NCBI RefSeq assembly: GCF_003149535.1
Contig: NZ_QGDB01000002.1
Span: forward strand, 372,001-436,000
DNA: 64,000 nucleotides
Origin: Falsochrobactrum shanghaiense
GTDB lineage: Bacteria > Pseudomonadota > Alphaproteobacteria > Rhizobiales > Rhizobiaceae
Direction of reading: 5' to 3'
A model generated the notes under the pieces. That model was given only the letters and a program-made list of their open reading frames with translations, was not told the origin of the DNA and searched no databases. Position numbers and translations under genes: made by a program. Below are positions 26,927 to 35,838 of this stretch, piece after piece (position 1 is the stretch's first letter; each line of letters begins with the position of its first letter).

Positions 26927-27748
26927 ATGAATCTGCGGTTTAATTTCGTCTTCGGCGGAGCCATCTGCATCATCATGGTGCTGGGCGCGATCTTTGCGCC
27001 CCTGCTTACCCCTTATGAGCCGATCATGGGCGCAAACCTGATGAATGCCGAACTGCCCCCCGACGCCGAATTCTGGTTTGGCACCGATGCGCAGGGGCGC
27101 GATGTGTTTACGCGCATTCTCTATGGTGCGCGGGTATCCTTGACCGTCGGGGTCGTCTCCCAATGTATCAATACGGTCATCGGGCTTTGCTTTGGTATTT
27201 CAGCGGGATATTTCGGCGGCTGGTGGGATGATTTCGTCAACGGCCTCACCAATCTGATGCTGGCTATTCCCTCGTTGATTTTTGCGCTCGCCATCATGGC
27301 GGTGCTTGGCCCCGGCTTGCCGAGCCTGCTGATAGCACTCGGACTGACCAACTGGTCCTGGACCTGCCGCATTGCGCGCAGTTCTACCCTGTCGCTGAAA
27401 AAGCAGGGCTATGTGCAGGCGGCCAAGACGCTTGGCTATAGTGATATTCGCATCATGATCACGCAGATCCTGCCCAATATGGTCGGCCCGATCCTTGTCA
27501 TCGGGACGCTTGGCATGGGGGATGCGATCCTTGCCGAAGCGGCGCTGTCTTATCTTGGTCTGGGGATCAGTCCGCCAAATCCGAGCTGGGGCAATATGCT
27601 GACTGATGCGCGCGAATTGATCGTCAATGCGCCATGGGCGGCAATTTTCCCCGGTATTGCCATTTTCCTCACCGTGCTTGGGCTTAATCTTTTCGGAGAC
27701 GGCCTGCGCGACTGGCTCGACCCGCATATGAGGACGCGCAAGATATGA
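26927..27748 (+). CDS. ABC transporter permease, OppC/DppC family
   Basis: 273 residues. One N-terminal membrane segment is followed by FGTDAQGRDVFTRILYGARV, the hallmark of OppC/DppC, and five more helices. The EAA loop is KKQGYVQAAKTLGYSDIR. The last codon overlaps the ATPase start (ATGA), indicating coupling. It is the second channel subunit of the importer that starts at 24291. Confidence 0.92.
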   Translation: MNLRFNFVFGGAICIIMVLGAIFAPLLTPYEPIMGANLMNAELPPDAEFWFGTDAQGRDVFTRILYGARVSLTVGVVSQCINTVIGLCFGISAGYFGGWWDDFVNGLTNLMLAIPSLIFALAIMAVLGPGLPSLLIALGLTNWSWTCRIARSSTLSLKKQGYVQAAKTLGYSDIRIMITQILPNMVGPILVIGTLGMGDAILAEAALSYLGLGISPPNPSWGNMLTDARELIVNAPWAAIFPGIAIFLTVLGLNLFGDGLRDWLDPHMRTRKI

Positions 27749-28725
27749 GTGAAAACGTGCTTCTGGAGGTGGAAAACCTCCGCCTCGACATCGTTTCAGG
27801 CAGTCAAAGCTATAATGTGGTGGAAGATGTCTCTTTCACGATTCGTCGGGGCGAGACTTTCGGCCTGGTGGGGGAATCGGGCTGCGGCAAGAGCATCACA
27901 GCACTTTCGATGATCGGCCTGCTGCGCAAGCCGCTGGCAGTCACTGGCGGCGCCATCCGCTTCAAGGGGCAGGATTTGCGCTCCGCATCCGCGCGCGAAA
28001 TGCGCAAGCTGCGGGGCGATCGCATCGCCATGATTTTTCAGGAGCCCATGACGGCGCTTAATCCGCTCTCGCCGGTGGGGCGGCAGATCGCGGAGATGTT
28101 TGTGCTGCATAAGGGCGCAACCTGGCATGAGGCGGAGCGCAAGGCCGTTGAAGCTCTGGCAAGCGTGCAGGTTCCGGCCCCCGATCAGCGGGTGAAGAAT
28201 TATCCGCATCAGATGTCGGGAGGCATGCGCCAGCGTGTCATGATCGCCATCGCACTGGCCTGCAATCCCGATCTTTTGATCGCCGATGAGCCGACCACGG
28301 CGCTTGATGTGACGGTGCAGGCGGAAATCCTGCGGCTGATGCAGGAATTATGCAGCGCGCGCGGCACGTCGGTTCTGATGATCAGCCACGATCTGGGGGT
28401 GATCGCCAAAATGTGCCGCCGTGTCGGGGTCATGTATGCGGGGCATCTGGTGGAAGAACGTGCGACGGCGGATTTGTTTCACAGCCCCTCGCATCCCTAT
28501 GCCGAAGGGCTTCTCGCCTCGCTACCGCAGCTTGGCTCGCGCCAAAGCGAGGGCCAGCGGCGTTTGCAGGAGATCGAAGGCGTGGTGCCTTCCATTTCCG
28601 CCTTTCCAAAGGGATGCCGGTTTGAACCGCGCTGCGTGCGCGCAACTCAAATATGCCGGGAGAGCCCGCCGGGCCAGACGCCGCTGGCGGATGCCGGTTT
28701 CGTGAGGTGTTATCACCATGATTGA
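27745..28725 (+). CDS. ABC transporter ATP-binding protein, OppD/DppD family
   Basis: 326 residues. Walker [12 protein letters not shown], signature [10 protein letters not shown], Walker [14 protein letters not shown] and the H-loop ([12 protein letters not shown]) are all present. The C-terminal oligopeptide-transporter domain has the Cys-rich [17 protein letters not shown], which binds a [4Fe-4S]-like cluster in this family. It overlaps the next ATPase gene by 8 nt. It works as a heterodimer with the OppF-type subunit. Confidence 0.93.
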   Translation: MSENVLLEVENLRLDIVSGSQSYNVVEDVSFTIRRGETFGLVGESGCGKSITALSMIGLLRKPLAVTGGAIRFKGQDLRSASAREMRKLRGDRIAMIFQEPMTALNPLSPVGRQIAEMFVLHKGATWHEAERKAVEALASVQVPAPDQRVKNYPHQMSGGMRQRVMIAIALACNPDLLIADEPTTALDVTVQAEILRLMQELCSARGTSVLMISHDLGVIAKMCRRVGVMYAGHLVEERATADLFHSPSHPYAEGLLASLPQLGSRQSEGQRRLQEIEGVVPSISAFPKGCRFEPRCVRATQICRESPPGQTPLADAGFVRCYHHD

Positions 28726-29710
28726 CAGAGCGAGCTATTCCGCAGCCCTTGCCGAGCCGCTGGTCCGCATTGATGATCTGTGCGTCTATTTTCCAGTGGG
28801 CGGCGGGGTGTTCAACCGGTCAAGGCAATTGCTGCGGGCGGTCAACAATCTCAGCCTGACGCTGAACAAGGGAGAATGCCTGTCGGTCGTGGGTGAATCG
28901 GGCTGCGGCAAGTCCACATTGGCGCTTTCGATCGTCGGCCTGCAAAAGCCGACGAGCGGGCAAATCTATTTCGAGGGCAAGCCGATCTCGGGAAAGGGAG
29001 AGCCTTCCCGGCTGGAACGCGCAAAAATGGCGCAAATGGTATTTCAGGATCCGTTTGCCTCGCTCAATCCGCGCCAGACGGTATACACCTCCCTGGCCGC
29101 CCCCTTGCGTCTTCACGGCGTGACGAACCGCAGCGAAATCGACGGGCGTCTGGAAGAAATCCTGAAACTCGTCGGCCTGAAGCCAGAGCAGGCAAAGCGC
29201 TTTCCGCACGAGTTTTCCGGTGGTCAGCGCCAGCGTATCGGTATTGCGCGCGCCCTCCTGCTTAATCCCAAAGTGATCGTGCTCGATGAGCCGGTATCGG
29301 CGCTCGATGTTTCGATCCGGGCACAGATCATCAACCTGCTTCTGGAACTGAAAGAACGGCTGGGCCTTTCTTATATCATGATCAGCCACGATCTGAGCGT
29401 CGTCGAACATATGAGCGACCGCGTTGCGGTGATGTATTTCGGGCAGATCGTCGAAACAGGGCCGTGGGACCGGATTTTTTCCAATCCCACCCACCCTTAT
29501 ACGCGGCGGCTGATCAGCGCCATTCCCGATCCGATGACGGAACTGGCGGGCGGAAAGCTGGTGGATGACAGCGTGCCGCCGCTGCCGCCGGAAGGCTATC
29601 GCTTCTACCCGCAAAGTTTCGGCACGCATGACGTGCATCAGGTGCCGCCGCCCACGCAGCTCGTGGGGATTGGAGGCGGGCAAAGCGTGCGGGTTATCGA
29701 GGAAGCCTGA
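28718..29710 (+). CDS. ABC transporter ATP-binding protein, OppF/DppF family
   Basis: 330 residues. Walker [14 protein letters not shown], signature FSGGQRQRIGIARALL, Walker B VIVLDEPVSALDVS, and switch H in MISHDLSVVEHM. The N-terminal region (LCVYFPVGGGVFNRSRQLL) matches the OppF leader. It is the last gene of the second importer operon (22550-29710 as a likely unit) and ends 14 nt before the converging osmoprotectant importer operon. No clear terminator was seen in that short gap. Confidence 0.92.
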   Translation: MIDRASYSAALAEPLVRIDDLCVYFPVGGGVFNRSRQLLRAVNNLSLTLNKGECLSVVGESGCGKSTLALSIVGLQKPTSGQIYFEGKPISGKGEPSRLERAKMAQMVFQDPFASLNPRQTVYTSLAAPLRLHGVTNRSEIDGRLEEILKLVGLKPEQAKRFPHEFSGGQRQRIGIARALLLNPKVIVLDEPVSALDVSIRAQIINLLLELKERLGLSYIMISHDLSVVEHMSDRVAVMYFGQIVETGPWDRIFSNPTHPYTRRLISAIPDPMTELAGGKLVDDSVPPLPPEGYRFYPQSFGTHDVHQVPPPTQLVGIGGGQSVRVIEEA

Positions 29711-29724
29711 GCGGCTTCACCCGA

Positions 29725-30456
29725 TCAGGCGGTTCTGGCCCGCAGCCTTTCTTCGCCAAGGACGAATGCGCTGTTGATCAGGATGGCAAGGGCCGCAACG
29801 ACAAGGCCGCCTTGCAGGACGAAGGCGGTATTGCCCGATAGCAGACCAGCGACGATCACCTCGCCAAGCGTGCTGGCGGCCACGGTCGAGCCGATGGTCG
29901 CGGTCGCAAGCGAGATAATCGTGCTCAATCTGATGCCCGAAAGGATGACCGGCAGGGCCAACGGCAATTCGATCTTCAAAAGCAGTTGCCGCTCGGTCAT
30001 GCCCATGCCGCGCCCAGCATCGACCACCGATGCGTCAAGCTCCGTCAGTCCGGTCAGCGTATTTTCAAAAATTGGCAGCAATCCATAAAGCAGCAGGGCG
30101 ATGAAGGTCGGCACAGGGCCAAAGCCGAAGACCGGCACCGCGATGGCAAGGACCGCGACGGGCGGGAATGTCTGCCCGATATTGGCGATGGCGCGCGAAA
30201 GCGGCAGGAATTCGCGCCCGCCCGGACGGGTTGTCAGGATGCCGAGTGTGACGGCAATGAGCGTTGCAGTCAGCGTTGCGGCGCCGACGAGCGCGAGATG
30301 ATTGATCGTCAGCTGCAGCAGGGAGTTTTGCGTATAGATCGCCGGTGCGTTGTTGCGCGTATAAGGCGCAAGCACAGCTTTGAAGAGCTGGGGCTCGAAC
30401 AGAAATACGCAAAGAAGCGCAAGCAAGGCGATTTTTGCAATCGTGCCTGCCTTCAT
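29725..30456 (-). CDS. yehW: Osmoprotectant ABC transporter permease, YehW-like
   Basis: 243 residues, the same length as E. coli YehW. The permease domain carries five or six hydrophobic helices and the phrase GLLPIFENTLTGLTELDASVV, typical of OpuC/ProW-like glycine betaine permeases, followed by VDAGRGMGMTERQLLLKIEL (EAA loop). It overlaps the ATPase gene by 4 nt. Together with the next three genes it gives the order binding protein, permease, ATPase, permease, exactly that of E. coli yehZYXW. This importer type takes up glycine betaine-like compounds with low affinity. Last gene of the operon. Confidence 0.87.
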   Translation of the reverse strand: MKAGTIAKIALLALLCVFLFEPQLFKAVLAPYTRNNAPAIYTQNSLLQLTINHLALVGAATLTATLIAVTLGILTTRPGGREFLPLSRAIANIGQTFPPVAVLAIAVPVFGFGPVPTFIALLLYGLLPIFENTLTGLTELDASVVDAGRGMGMTERQLLLKIELPLALPVILSGIRLSTIISLATATIGSTVAASTLGEVIVAGLLSGNTAFVLQGGLVVAALAILINSAFVLGEERLRARTA

Positions 30457-31394
30457 GATGCCGCCTTGCGGGCGTGTTCTTCAATTGCAGCGCGGCTGAT
30501 ATGCCCGACGATCTCACCGTCACGGCTTACCGGCAGGGTGGCGCGGCCGCTCCACAGGCTCGTACCCAGCGCTTCGCGCAGGGAACTGGAACTTGCCACC
30601 GGCTCGCCATCCGCAGGGCCTGCTTCAAGCAGCTCGTTGACCGTTTTCAGCGCAAGCAGGCGAAACACGCGGTCCCCGCCGCCGCCCAGCAGCGCGCGGA
30701 CGAAATCCGTGGCAGGATGGGTAATGATGCGCTCAGGAGCGGCATATTGCAGCAATTCACCCTTATCCATCACCGCGATCCGGGAACCCAGACGGATGGC
30801 TTCTTCCATATCATGCGTCACCAGCACGATCGTCGTGCCATAATGTTTCTGGATTGCCATCAGATCTTCCTGCGCCTTGTCGCGTATGATGGGATCAAGG
30901 GCGCCGAAAGGCTCGTCCATCAACAGGATTTGCGGGTTGGAGGCAAGTGCGCGCGCCACGCCGATGCGCTGCTTTTCGCCGCCGGAAAGCTCATGCGGCA
31001 TGCGCTCGCGATAGCGGGCGGGATCAAGACGGAACAGCGACAGGAGTTCATCGACGCGGGCCGAAATCCGCGCCTTGTCCCAGCCAAGCAGCACGGGGAC
31101 GGTGGCGATGTTTTCGGCGATGGTGCGGTGCGGAAAAAGCCCATGCCCCTGAATGGCATAGCCGATGCCGCGCCGAAGAATATGCGGGGGCAGTTCACGG
31201 TTGTCCTGTCCATTGATGCGAATGGTGCCGGATGTCGGCTCGACCAGACGATTGATCATGCGCAGCAAGGTGGTCTTGCCTGAACCCGACGTGCCCACGA
31301 TCACGGCCACATCGCCTGCGCCGACCGTAAGTGAAACATTATCGACGGCAGCCTGTGCGCCAAAGACGCGGGTTATATTGGTAATCTCGATCAT
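30453..31394 (-). CDS. yehX: Osmoprotectant ABC transporter ATP-binding protein, YehX-like
   Basis: 313 residues. Walker A VGTSGSGKTTLLRM, signature LSGGEKQRIGVARAL, Walker B ILLMDEPFGALDPI and switch VTHDMEEAIRLG are all intact. After the ATPase core, from about residue 235, is a C-terminal stretch (GEIVGHISRAAIEEHARK near the end) like the CBS-type tail of OpuCA/YehX. It overlaps both neighbouring genes by 4 nt. It is the energy subunit of the osmoprotectant importer. Confidence 0.9.
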   Translation of the reverse strand: MIEITNITRVFGAQAAVDNVSLTVGAGDVAVIVGTSGSGKTTLLRMINRLVEPTSGTIRINGQDNRELPPHILRRGIGYAIQGHGLFPHRTIAENIATVPVLLGWDKARISARVDELLSLFRLDPARYRERMPHELSGGEKQRIGVARALASNPQILLMDEPFGALDPIIRDKAQEDLMAIQKHYGTTIVLVTHDMEEAIRLGSRIAVMDKGELLQYAAPERIITHPATDFVRALLGGGGDRVFRLLALKTVNELLEAGPADGEPVASSSSLREALGTSLWSGRATLPVSRDGEIVGHISRAAIEEHARKAAS

Positions 31395-32608
31395 GAAGTT
31401 CGCTCCGGATTTATCGGCACGCGGCTGATTTCGATAAGCGCATCAAGAAGAATTGCAGCCACAAAGGCCATGGCGACGGTCGGCAATGCGCCCAGCAGCA
31501 CGAGATCGGTTGCCGTCTGGCTGATGCCCTGAAAGACGAAAATGCCCAAACCGCCGCCCCCAACCAAGCCTGCAATCACCGCAAGCCCGATATTCTGCAC
31601 GAGCACCACACGGATACCGGTGAGGATTATGGGAAAGGCAAGCGGCAGTTCGACCGAGAAAAGCCGTTGAAGCCGGGTCATGCCGACGCCCTTTGCCGCA
31701 TCGATTACCGTTGCAGGCACGCTGTCGAGGCCCGTTACGCTTGCAAGGGCGAGGGGCAGGAGAGCATAGGCGACCAGTGCGATGAAGGCTGGAGCAGGGC
31801 CGATACCGGCAATGCCCAGCGCCGCCGCACCGGGAAAATTGGCCGCCACCCAGGCAAGTGGCGCAATCAGCATGCCAAACAGCGCCATGGACGGAATGGT
31901 CTGGATGACGTTGAAAACGGAGAGCACCGCGTCGCGCAATCCTTTGACGCGATGGATCAGGACGCCAATCGGCATGGCGATGATGAAGGCCGCAATGAGC
32001 GAACCGCCAGCGAGAAGCGCATGGGTGCCCAGAGCATTCAGGAACGGCCCGCGATGGGACGCATATTCCTTAAGCAGGGAGAGTTCGTTCCACATGCCGC
32101 TATAAAGAAATATAGCCAGCGCAATGAGAAACAATGCAAGCACCGCCAGCCGCGTTATCGGCTTTAGCTGCAAGCGAACGAAAGTGTCGCCTATGGCCAG
32201 CGCGAGCGCCAGAAATAACAGCCAGAAACAGCCGCCCGGTGAAACGCGCGTGTAATTGCTTTCGGCAGGTGTGAGGTAGTTTGCGCTTGCACCGATTGCG
32301 ACGGCAAGGGCCAGCAGGGTCAGGCACAATATTGCCAGGCGCGACAGCAAGGCCGTGCGCAGCGCCATCATAAGCGCGGATGCGAGTGCCAGCCCGATCA
32401 CCACGAGCGATTGCCAGAAGGCAAGCGCGCTGGCGACGAAAACAGGTTCCGCCGCTGCAATGCGATTGGGGCGCACGAGCGCGAAGGGTTGCAGGGTCAG
32501 GGCCAGAACCACGATAAGCGCAATGACCAGTCCAAGCCGGTCAATGCGAAAACGCGCGGGAAAAGCTGCGGCATGGTCTGCTGGTGATTGCATGAAACTC
32601 CTCTTCAC
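31391..32608 (-). CDS. yehY: Osmoprotectant ABC transporter permease, YehY-like (long form)
   Basis: 405 residues, longer than a normal permease because a hydrophobic N-terminal half (about residues 25-190, several membrane segments) precedes the ProW-like permease domain. This two-part plan is that of E. coli YehY (about 385 residues). The C-terminal half carries SVFNVIQTIPSMALFGMLIA and the EAA loop VIDAAKGVGMTRLQRLFSVE. A repeat (32651-32726) lies between this gene and the binding-protein gene, so the two may be expressed unequally. Confidence 0.88.
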   Translation of the reverse strand: MKRSFMQSPADHAAAFPARFRIDRLGLVIALIVVLALTLQPFALVRPNRIAAAEPVFVASALAFWQSLVVIGLALASALMMALRTALLSRLAILCLTLLALAVAIGASANYLTPAESNYTRVSPGGCFWLLFLALALAIGDTFVRLQLKPITRLAVLALFLIALAIFLYSGMWNELSLLKEYASHRGPFLNALGTHALLAGGSLIAAFIIAMPIGVLIHRVKGLRDAVLSVFNVIQTIPSMALFGMLIAPLAWVAANFPGAAALGIAGIGPAPAFIALVAYALLPLALASVTGLDSVPATVIDAAKGVGMTRLQRLFSVELPLAFPIILTGIRVVLVQNIGLAVIAGLVGGGGLGIFVFQGISQTATDLVLLGALPTVAMAFVAAILLDALIEISRVPINPERTS

Positions 32609-32650
32609 CGGGATGAAGGATTTCCAGCGCTTCTGCTTGAACGGAATCGT

Positions 32651-32726
32651 CGGAACCGCTCTATCTATTTGTGTTTACGCATTATCCGGACGCAAAACCA
32701 TTTCACGCTTTTGCTGGAAATGCTCT
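32651..32726. repeat. Dispersed intergenic repeat, module 1 copy
   Basis: About 75 nt almost identical to 17794-17868: both contain GGAACCGCTCTATCTATTTG, then CGCATTATCCGG, and end in TTTTGCTGGAAATGCTC. This copy lies in the gap between yehY and the binding-protein gene and reaches the latter's stop codon. Confidence 0.85.
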
Positions 32727-33639
32727 ATTTGATGAAGCCCTTGCCGGTCAGATAATCGCGTGCGACATCCGCCGCCGGTTCGCCGCCCACCTGCACCCGG
32801 CCATTCAATTCCTGAAGGGTTGCGAGATCGAAGGACTCGAAAACGGGTTTTAACAGTTCCTCGATTTGAGGATATTCCTTGAGCACTGCTTCGCGAATGA
32901 TCGGGGTGGGCAAATAGACGGGCTGCACGCCCTTGTCGTCCTCCATGACGAGAAGCCCTGCTGGCGCGATGCCGCCATCCGTACCATAGACCATCGCGGC
33001 ATTGGCGCCGGAAGTCTGTTGGGCTGCGGCTGCAATGGTTGCGGCCGTATCACCGCCCGAAAGAGTAATGAGCTGATCCGGTTTCAGGGTGAATGCGTAG
33101 GCGGTCTGGAAGGCGGGGAGAGCGGTAGGAGAGGTCACGAATTCGGACGAGGCTGCAAGTTTTATCTCGCCGCCATCGGCAATATATTTGCCGAATTCCG
33201 ACAATGTCTTGAGATCGTTCGCTTCCGCCAGATCCTTGCGCAGGGCTATGGCCCAGGTATTATTGGCATTTGCCGGCGTCAGCCATACAATCTTGTTGGC
33301 GTCGTAGTCGAGCTTTTTAGCCTCCTCATAGCCTTCTTCGGGCTTGTTCCAGACCGGCAATTCCGCCTTGTTGAAGAAGAACGCCGCATTGCCCGTATAT
33401 TCGGGGTAAATATCGATCTGTCCCTGAATGATTGCCTCGCGCACGATGGGCGTGGCGCCAAGCTGTATCTTGTCGGCGACGGGAATATCATTGGCTTTAA
33501 GAACCTGAAGAATGACGTTGCCCAATACGCCCCCTTCGGTGTCGATCTTCGAACTGACGACAACGTCAGCGGCGTTGGCGCTGCTTATGACGCCCATACC
33601 GACAAGGAGGCCGGCCATGATCAGTGATGTCTTCATCAT
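32725..33639 (-). CDS. osmF: Osmoprotectant ABC transporter substrate-binding protein, OsmF/YehZ-like
   Basis: 304 residues (OsmF is 305). The start is one of two tandem ATGs, 33639 or 33636, with GGAG upstream; a longer frame from 33804 has no signal and is rejected. The signal peptide is cleaved near residue 23 (ANA|ADVV). The mature protein begins VVVSSKIDTEGGVLGNVILQ and contains IYPEYTGNAAFFF, the glycine-betaine-binding OpuAC-domain phrasing of YehZ. It is first in the operon and the product is periplasmic. A long upstream gap with several palindromes suggests regulation. Confidence 0.88.
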   Translation of the reverse strand: MMKTSLIMAGLLVGMGVISSANAADVVVSSKIDTEGGVLGNVILQVLKANDIPVADKIQLGATPIVREAIIQGQIDIYPEYTGNAAFFFNKAELPVWNKPEEGYEEAKKLDYDANKIVWLTPANANNTWAIALRKDLAEANDLKTLSEFGKYIADGGEIKLAASSEFVTSPTALPAFQTAYAFTLKPDQLITLSGGDTAATIAAAAQQTSGANAAMVYGTDGGIAPAGLLVMEDDKGVQPVYLPTPIIREAVLKEYPQIEELLKPVFESFDLATLQELNGRVQVGGEPAADVARDYLTGKGFIK

Positions 33640-34091
33640 TCTGTCTCCATTCAAGTCAGGCTCGTGCAGAGGGCGGTTCCTGTCAGAGCGGAAATGGCAG
33701 ACCCTCTCCATGTCTTTGCACATCGTGATGTCTTTGCCGCATCGTGCGGTGCAAGTGCGCCGTGCGCCTTTGCCGGAATTGCACCAGCTTAACCCGATTA
33801 GCATTCATCGGATAGGGTTAATGCGGATTCGGAATGATGACGGTAAAAATTTTACTGACAAGATGTCGGGATATATTCGTATGATACCGCTTCGGGGCAT
33901 GAAAAGGACAGGCCGGAAGGCGCGGATTTGCGCACGGCGCAGGTCGGGGGCGAGGGGAAACCGCTAGTTGAGGCAATTTACCCCTTTAGTTAACGCATCG
34001 AGGCGGTTAAACGTGCGGAATGCGGCACATCCTGCGGATGTCGAAATACAGATCGCAATGCGATGATTATCGCAGACAGAAAGGAAATATA
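33640..34091. other. Divergent intergenic region between osmF and a dehydrogenase gene
   Basis: About 450 nt. It contains an interrupted inverted repeat TTAACCC (33789-33795) ... GGGTTAA (33815-33821) with an inner CGAT/ATCG pair, probably a regulator site. Promoters for both divergent genes must lie here. Possible short frames across it are shadows without ribosome-binding sites. No RNA gene was recognised. Confidence 0.5.
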
Positions 34092-35603
34092 ATGAGCTGG
34101 AAACCCCATGGAAGCCATCTGATTGCCGGTGAATGGGTTGCGGGCGCGGATAGATTTGCATCCTCACCTGCGACGGGGCCGTCATATGCGTTTGCCGTTG
34201 GTACGCCTGAGCATGTGGCCCGCGCCTGCGAGGCCGCGGAAGAGGCATTCTGGACTTATGGCTATACTTCGCGTGAAGAGCGCGCCGCGTTTCTGGAAGC
34301 AATCGCTGACGAAATCGAAGCGCGCGCTGCCGCCATTACTGAAATCGGCACGCAGGAAAGCGGATTGCCCGCCGGACGCCTCGAAGGCGAGCGCGGACGC
34401 ACGACCGGCCAGTTGCGGCTTTTTGCCGAGCATATTCGCAAGGGTGAATATCTCGATCACCGTGTCGATGTGGCTTTGCCAGACCGCAAGCCTGCGCCAC
34501 GTCCTGAAATCCGCATGATCCAGCGCCCGATTGGCCCGGTGGCCGTATTTGGCGCTTCCAATTTCCCGCTGGCTTTCTCGACCGCAGGCGGCGATACCGC
34601 AGCAGCGCTTGCTGCGGGTTGCCCCGTCGTCGTCAAGGGGCACTCCGCCCATCCGGGGACCGGAGAGATCGTTGCAGATGCCATTCTGGCGGCGATCGAG
34701 AAGACCGGAATGCCCAAGGGAGTGTTCAGTCTCATTCAGGGCGGCGATCGCAAGGTCGGCGAAGCGCTCGTAACCCATCCATTGATCAAGGCAGTCGGTT
34801 TTACCGGTTCGCTTGGTGGCGGACGCGCCTTGTTCGATCTCTGCGCCCGGCGTCCGGAGCCGATTCCTTTCTTTGGCGAGCTTGGATCGGTCAATCCGAT
34901 GTTCATGCTGCCCGAAGCCCTCAAGGCGCGCGCCGCTTCGCTTGGCGAGGGCTGGGCCGGTTCGCTTGCCATGGGCGCGGGCCAGTTCTGCACCAATCCC
35001 GGAATCGCCGTCGTGATTGACGGGGCCGATGCGGATAATTTTGTCGCCTCGACGCGTGATGCGCTTGAGAAGGTCGGCCCGCAGACCATGCTGACCGACG
35101 GGATCGCCAAAGCCTATCAGGATGGCAAGGCGCATTTCGACAGCCGCAATTCGGTCAAGCCGATCCTGACCACCGAAAGCAAAGGCCGTGAAGCCTCGCC
35201 AAACCTTTATGAGACGACGGGCGATGCCTTCCTCGAAGACGACTCTCTGAGTGAAGAAGTATTTGGTCCGCTGGGCGTGGTTGTTCGCGTCAAATCCACA
35301 GATGATATGGTGCGTCTTGCCAAGGGTTTTGACGGCCAGCTCACGGCAACGCTGCATATGGATGCGGGCGACGCGGAGGCTGCGCGCAAGCTTCTGCCGG
35401 TGCTCGAACGCAAGGCGGGCCGCGTGCTGGCCAACGGTTTTCCGACCGGCGTGGAAGTCGTTGATGCCATGGTGCATGGCGGCCCCTATCCGGCGAGCAC
35501 CAATTTCGGTGCAACCAGCGTCGGTACGCTTTCCATCCGTCGCTTCCTGCGCCCGGTCAGCTATCAAAATCTTCCGGCTGATGTTCTGCCGGAAGACGCC
35601 TGA
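34092..35603 (+). CDS. 2,5-dioxovalerate (alpha-ketoglutarate semialdehyde) dehydrogenase-type aldehyde dehydrogenase
   Basis: 503 residues from the ATG at 34092 (MSWKPHGSHLIAGEWV), with AAAGGA upstream. Cofactor segment FGASNFPLAFS, base Glu263 in FFGELGSVNPMF and nucleophile Cys300 in MGAGQFCTNPG are characteristic of the KGSADH branch used in hydroxyproline, glucarate and pentose-acid breakdown. It would convert 2-oxoglutarate semialdehyde to 2-oxoglutarate. It stands alone with its own terminator and is not next to a dehydratase or proline pathway gene, so its partner genes are elsewhere. Confidence 0.88.
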   Translation: MSWKPHGSHLIAGEWVAGADRFASSPATGPSYAFAVGTPEHVARACEAAEEAFWTYGYTSREERAAFLEAIADEIEARAAAITEIGTQESGLPAGRLEGERGRTTGQLRLFAEHIRKGEYLDHRVDVALPDRKPAPRPEIRMIQRPIGPVAVFGASNFPLAFSTAGGDTAAALAAGCPVVVKGHSAHPGTGEIVADAILAAIEKTGMPKGVFSLIQGGDRKVGEALVTHPLIKAVGFTGSLGGGRALFDLCARRPEPIPFFGELGSVNPMFMLPEALKARAASLGEGWAGSLAMGAGQFCTNPGIAVVIDGADADNFVASTRDALEKVGPQTMLTDGIAKAYQDGKAHFDSRNSVKPILTTESKGREASPNLYETTGDAFLEDDSLSEEVFGPLGVVVRVKSTDDMVRLAKGFDGQLTATLHMDAGDAEAARKLLPVLERKAGRVLANGFPTGVEVVDAMVHGGPYPASTNFGATSVGTLSIRRFLRPVSYQNLPADVLPEDA

Positions 35604-35632
35604 TACGCATCTGGTTTCCGGCTGATAATAAA

Positions 35633-35668
35633 GGGTGGCCCCTCTCTGTTTAAGGGAGGGGCTGCCCT
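35633..35668 (+). terminator. Terminator of the ketoglutarate-semialdehyde dehydrogenase gene
   Basis: GC-rich stem with core GCCCCTC (35638-35644) paired to GAGGGGC (35656-35662), extended by the flanking GGG/CCC, then ATCTTTATTT. It lies about 35 nt after the stop. Confidence 0.65.
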
Positions 35669-35838
35669 ATCTTTATTTGCCAATTGCCGGATGCGACAAC
35701 ACAGACAGATCAGTGCAGAACCGGGGAGGGCAATTGATATGGTTCCTCAACGGGACTCATGCTAACCAGTGCAGATTGGACGCCGTAAAATTGACCGGTT
35801 TTTTCATTGTCTCTGGCTATGAGTGAGAGCAAATACAT

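Noticed and set aside
35635-35826. 63-codon plus-strand frame between the dehydrogenase and dehydratase genes
   Set aside because: Overlaps a terminator hairpin, no ribosome-binding site and no family resemblance.
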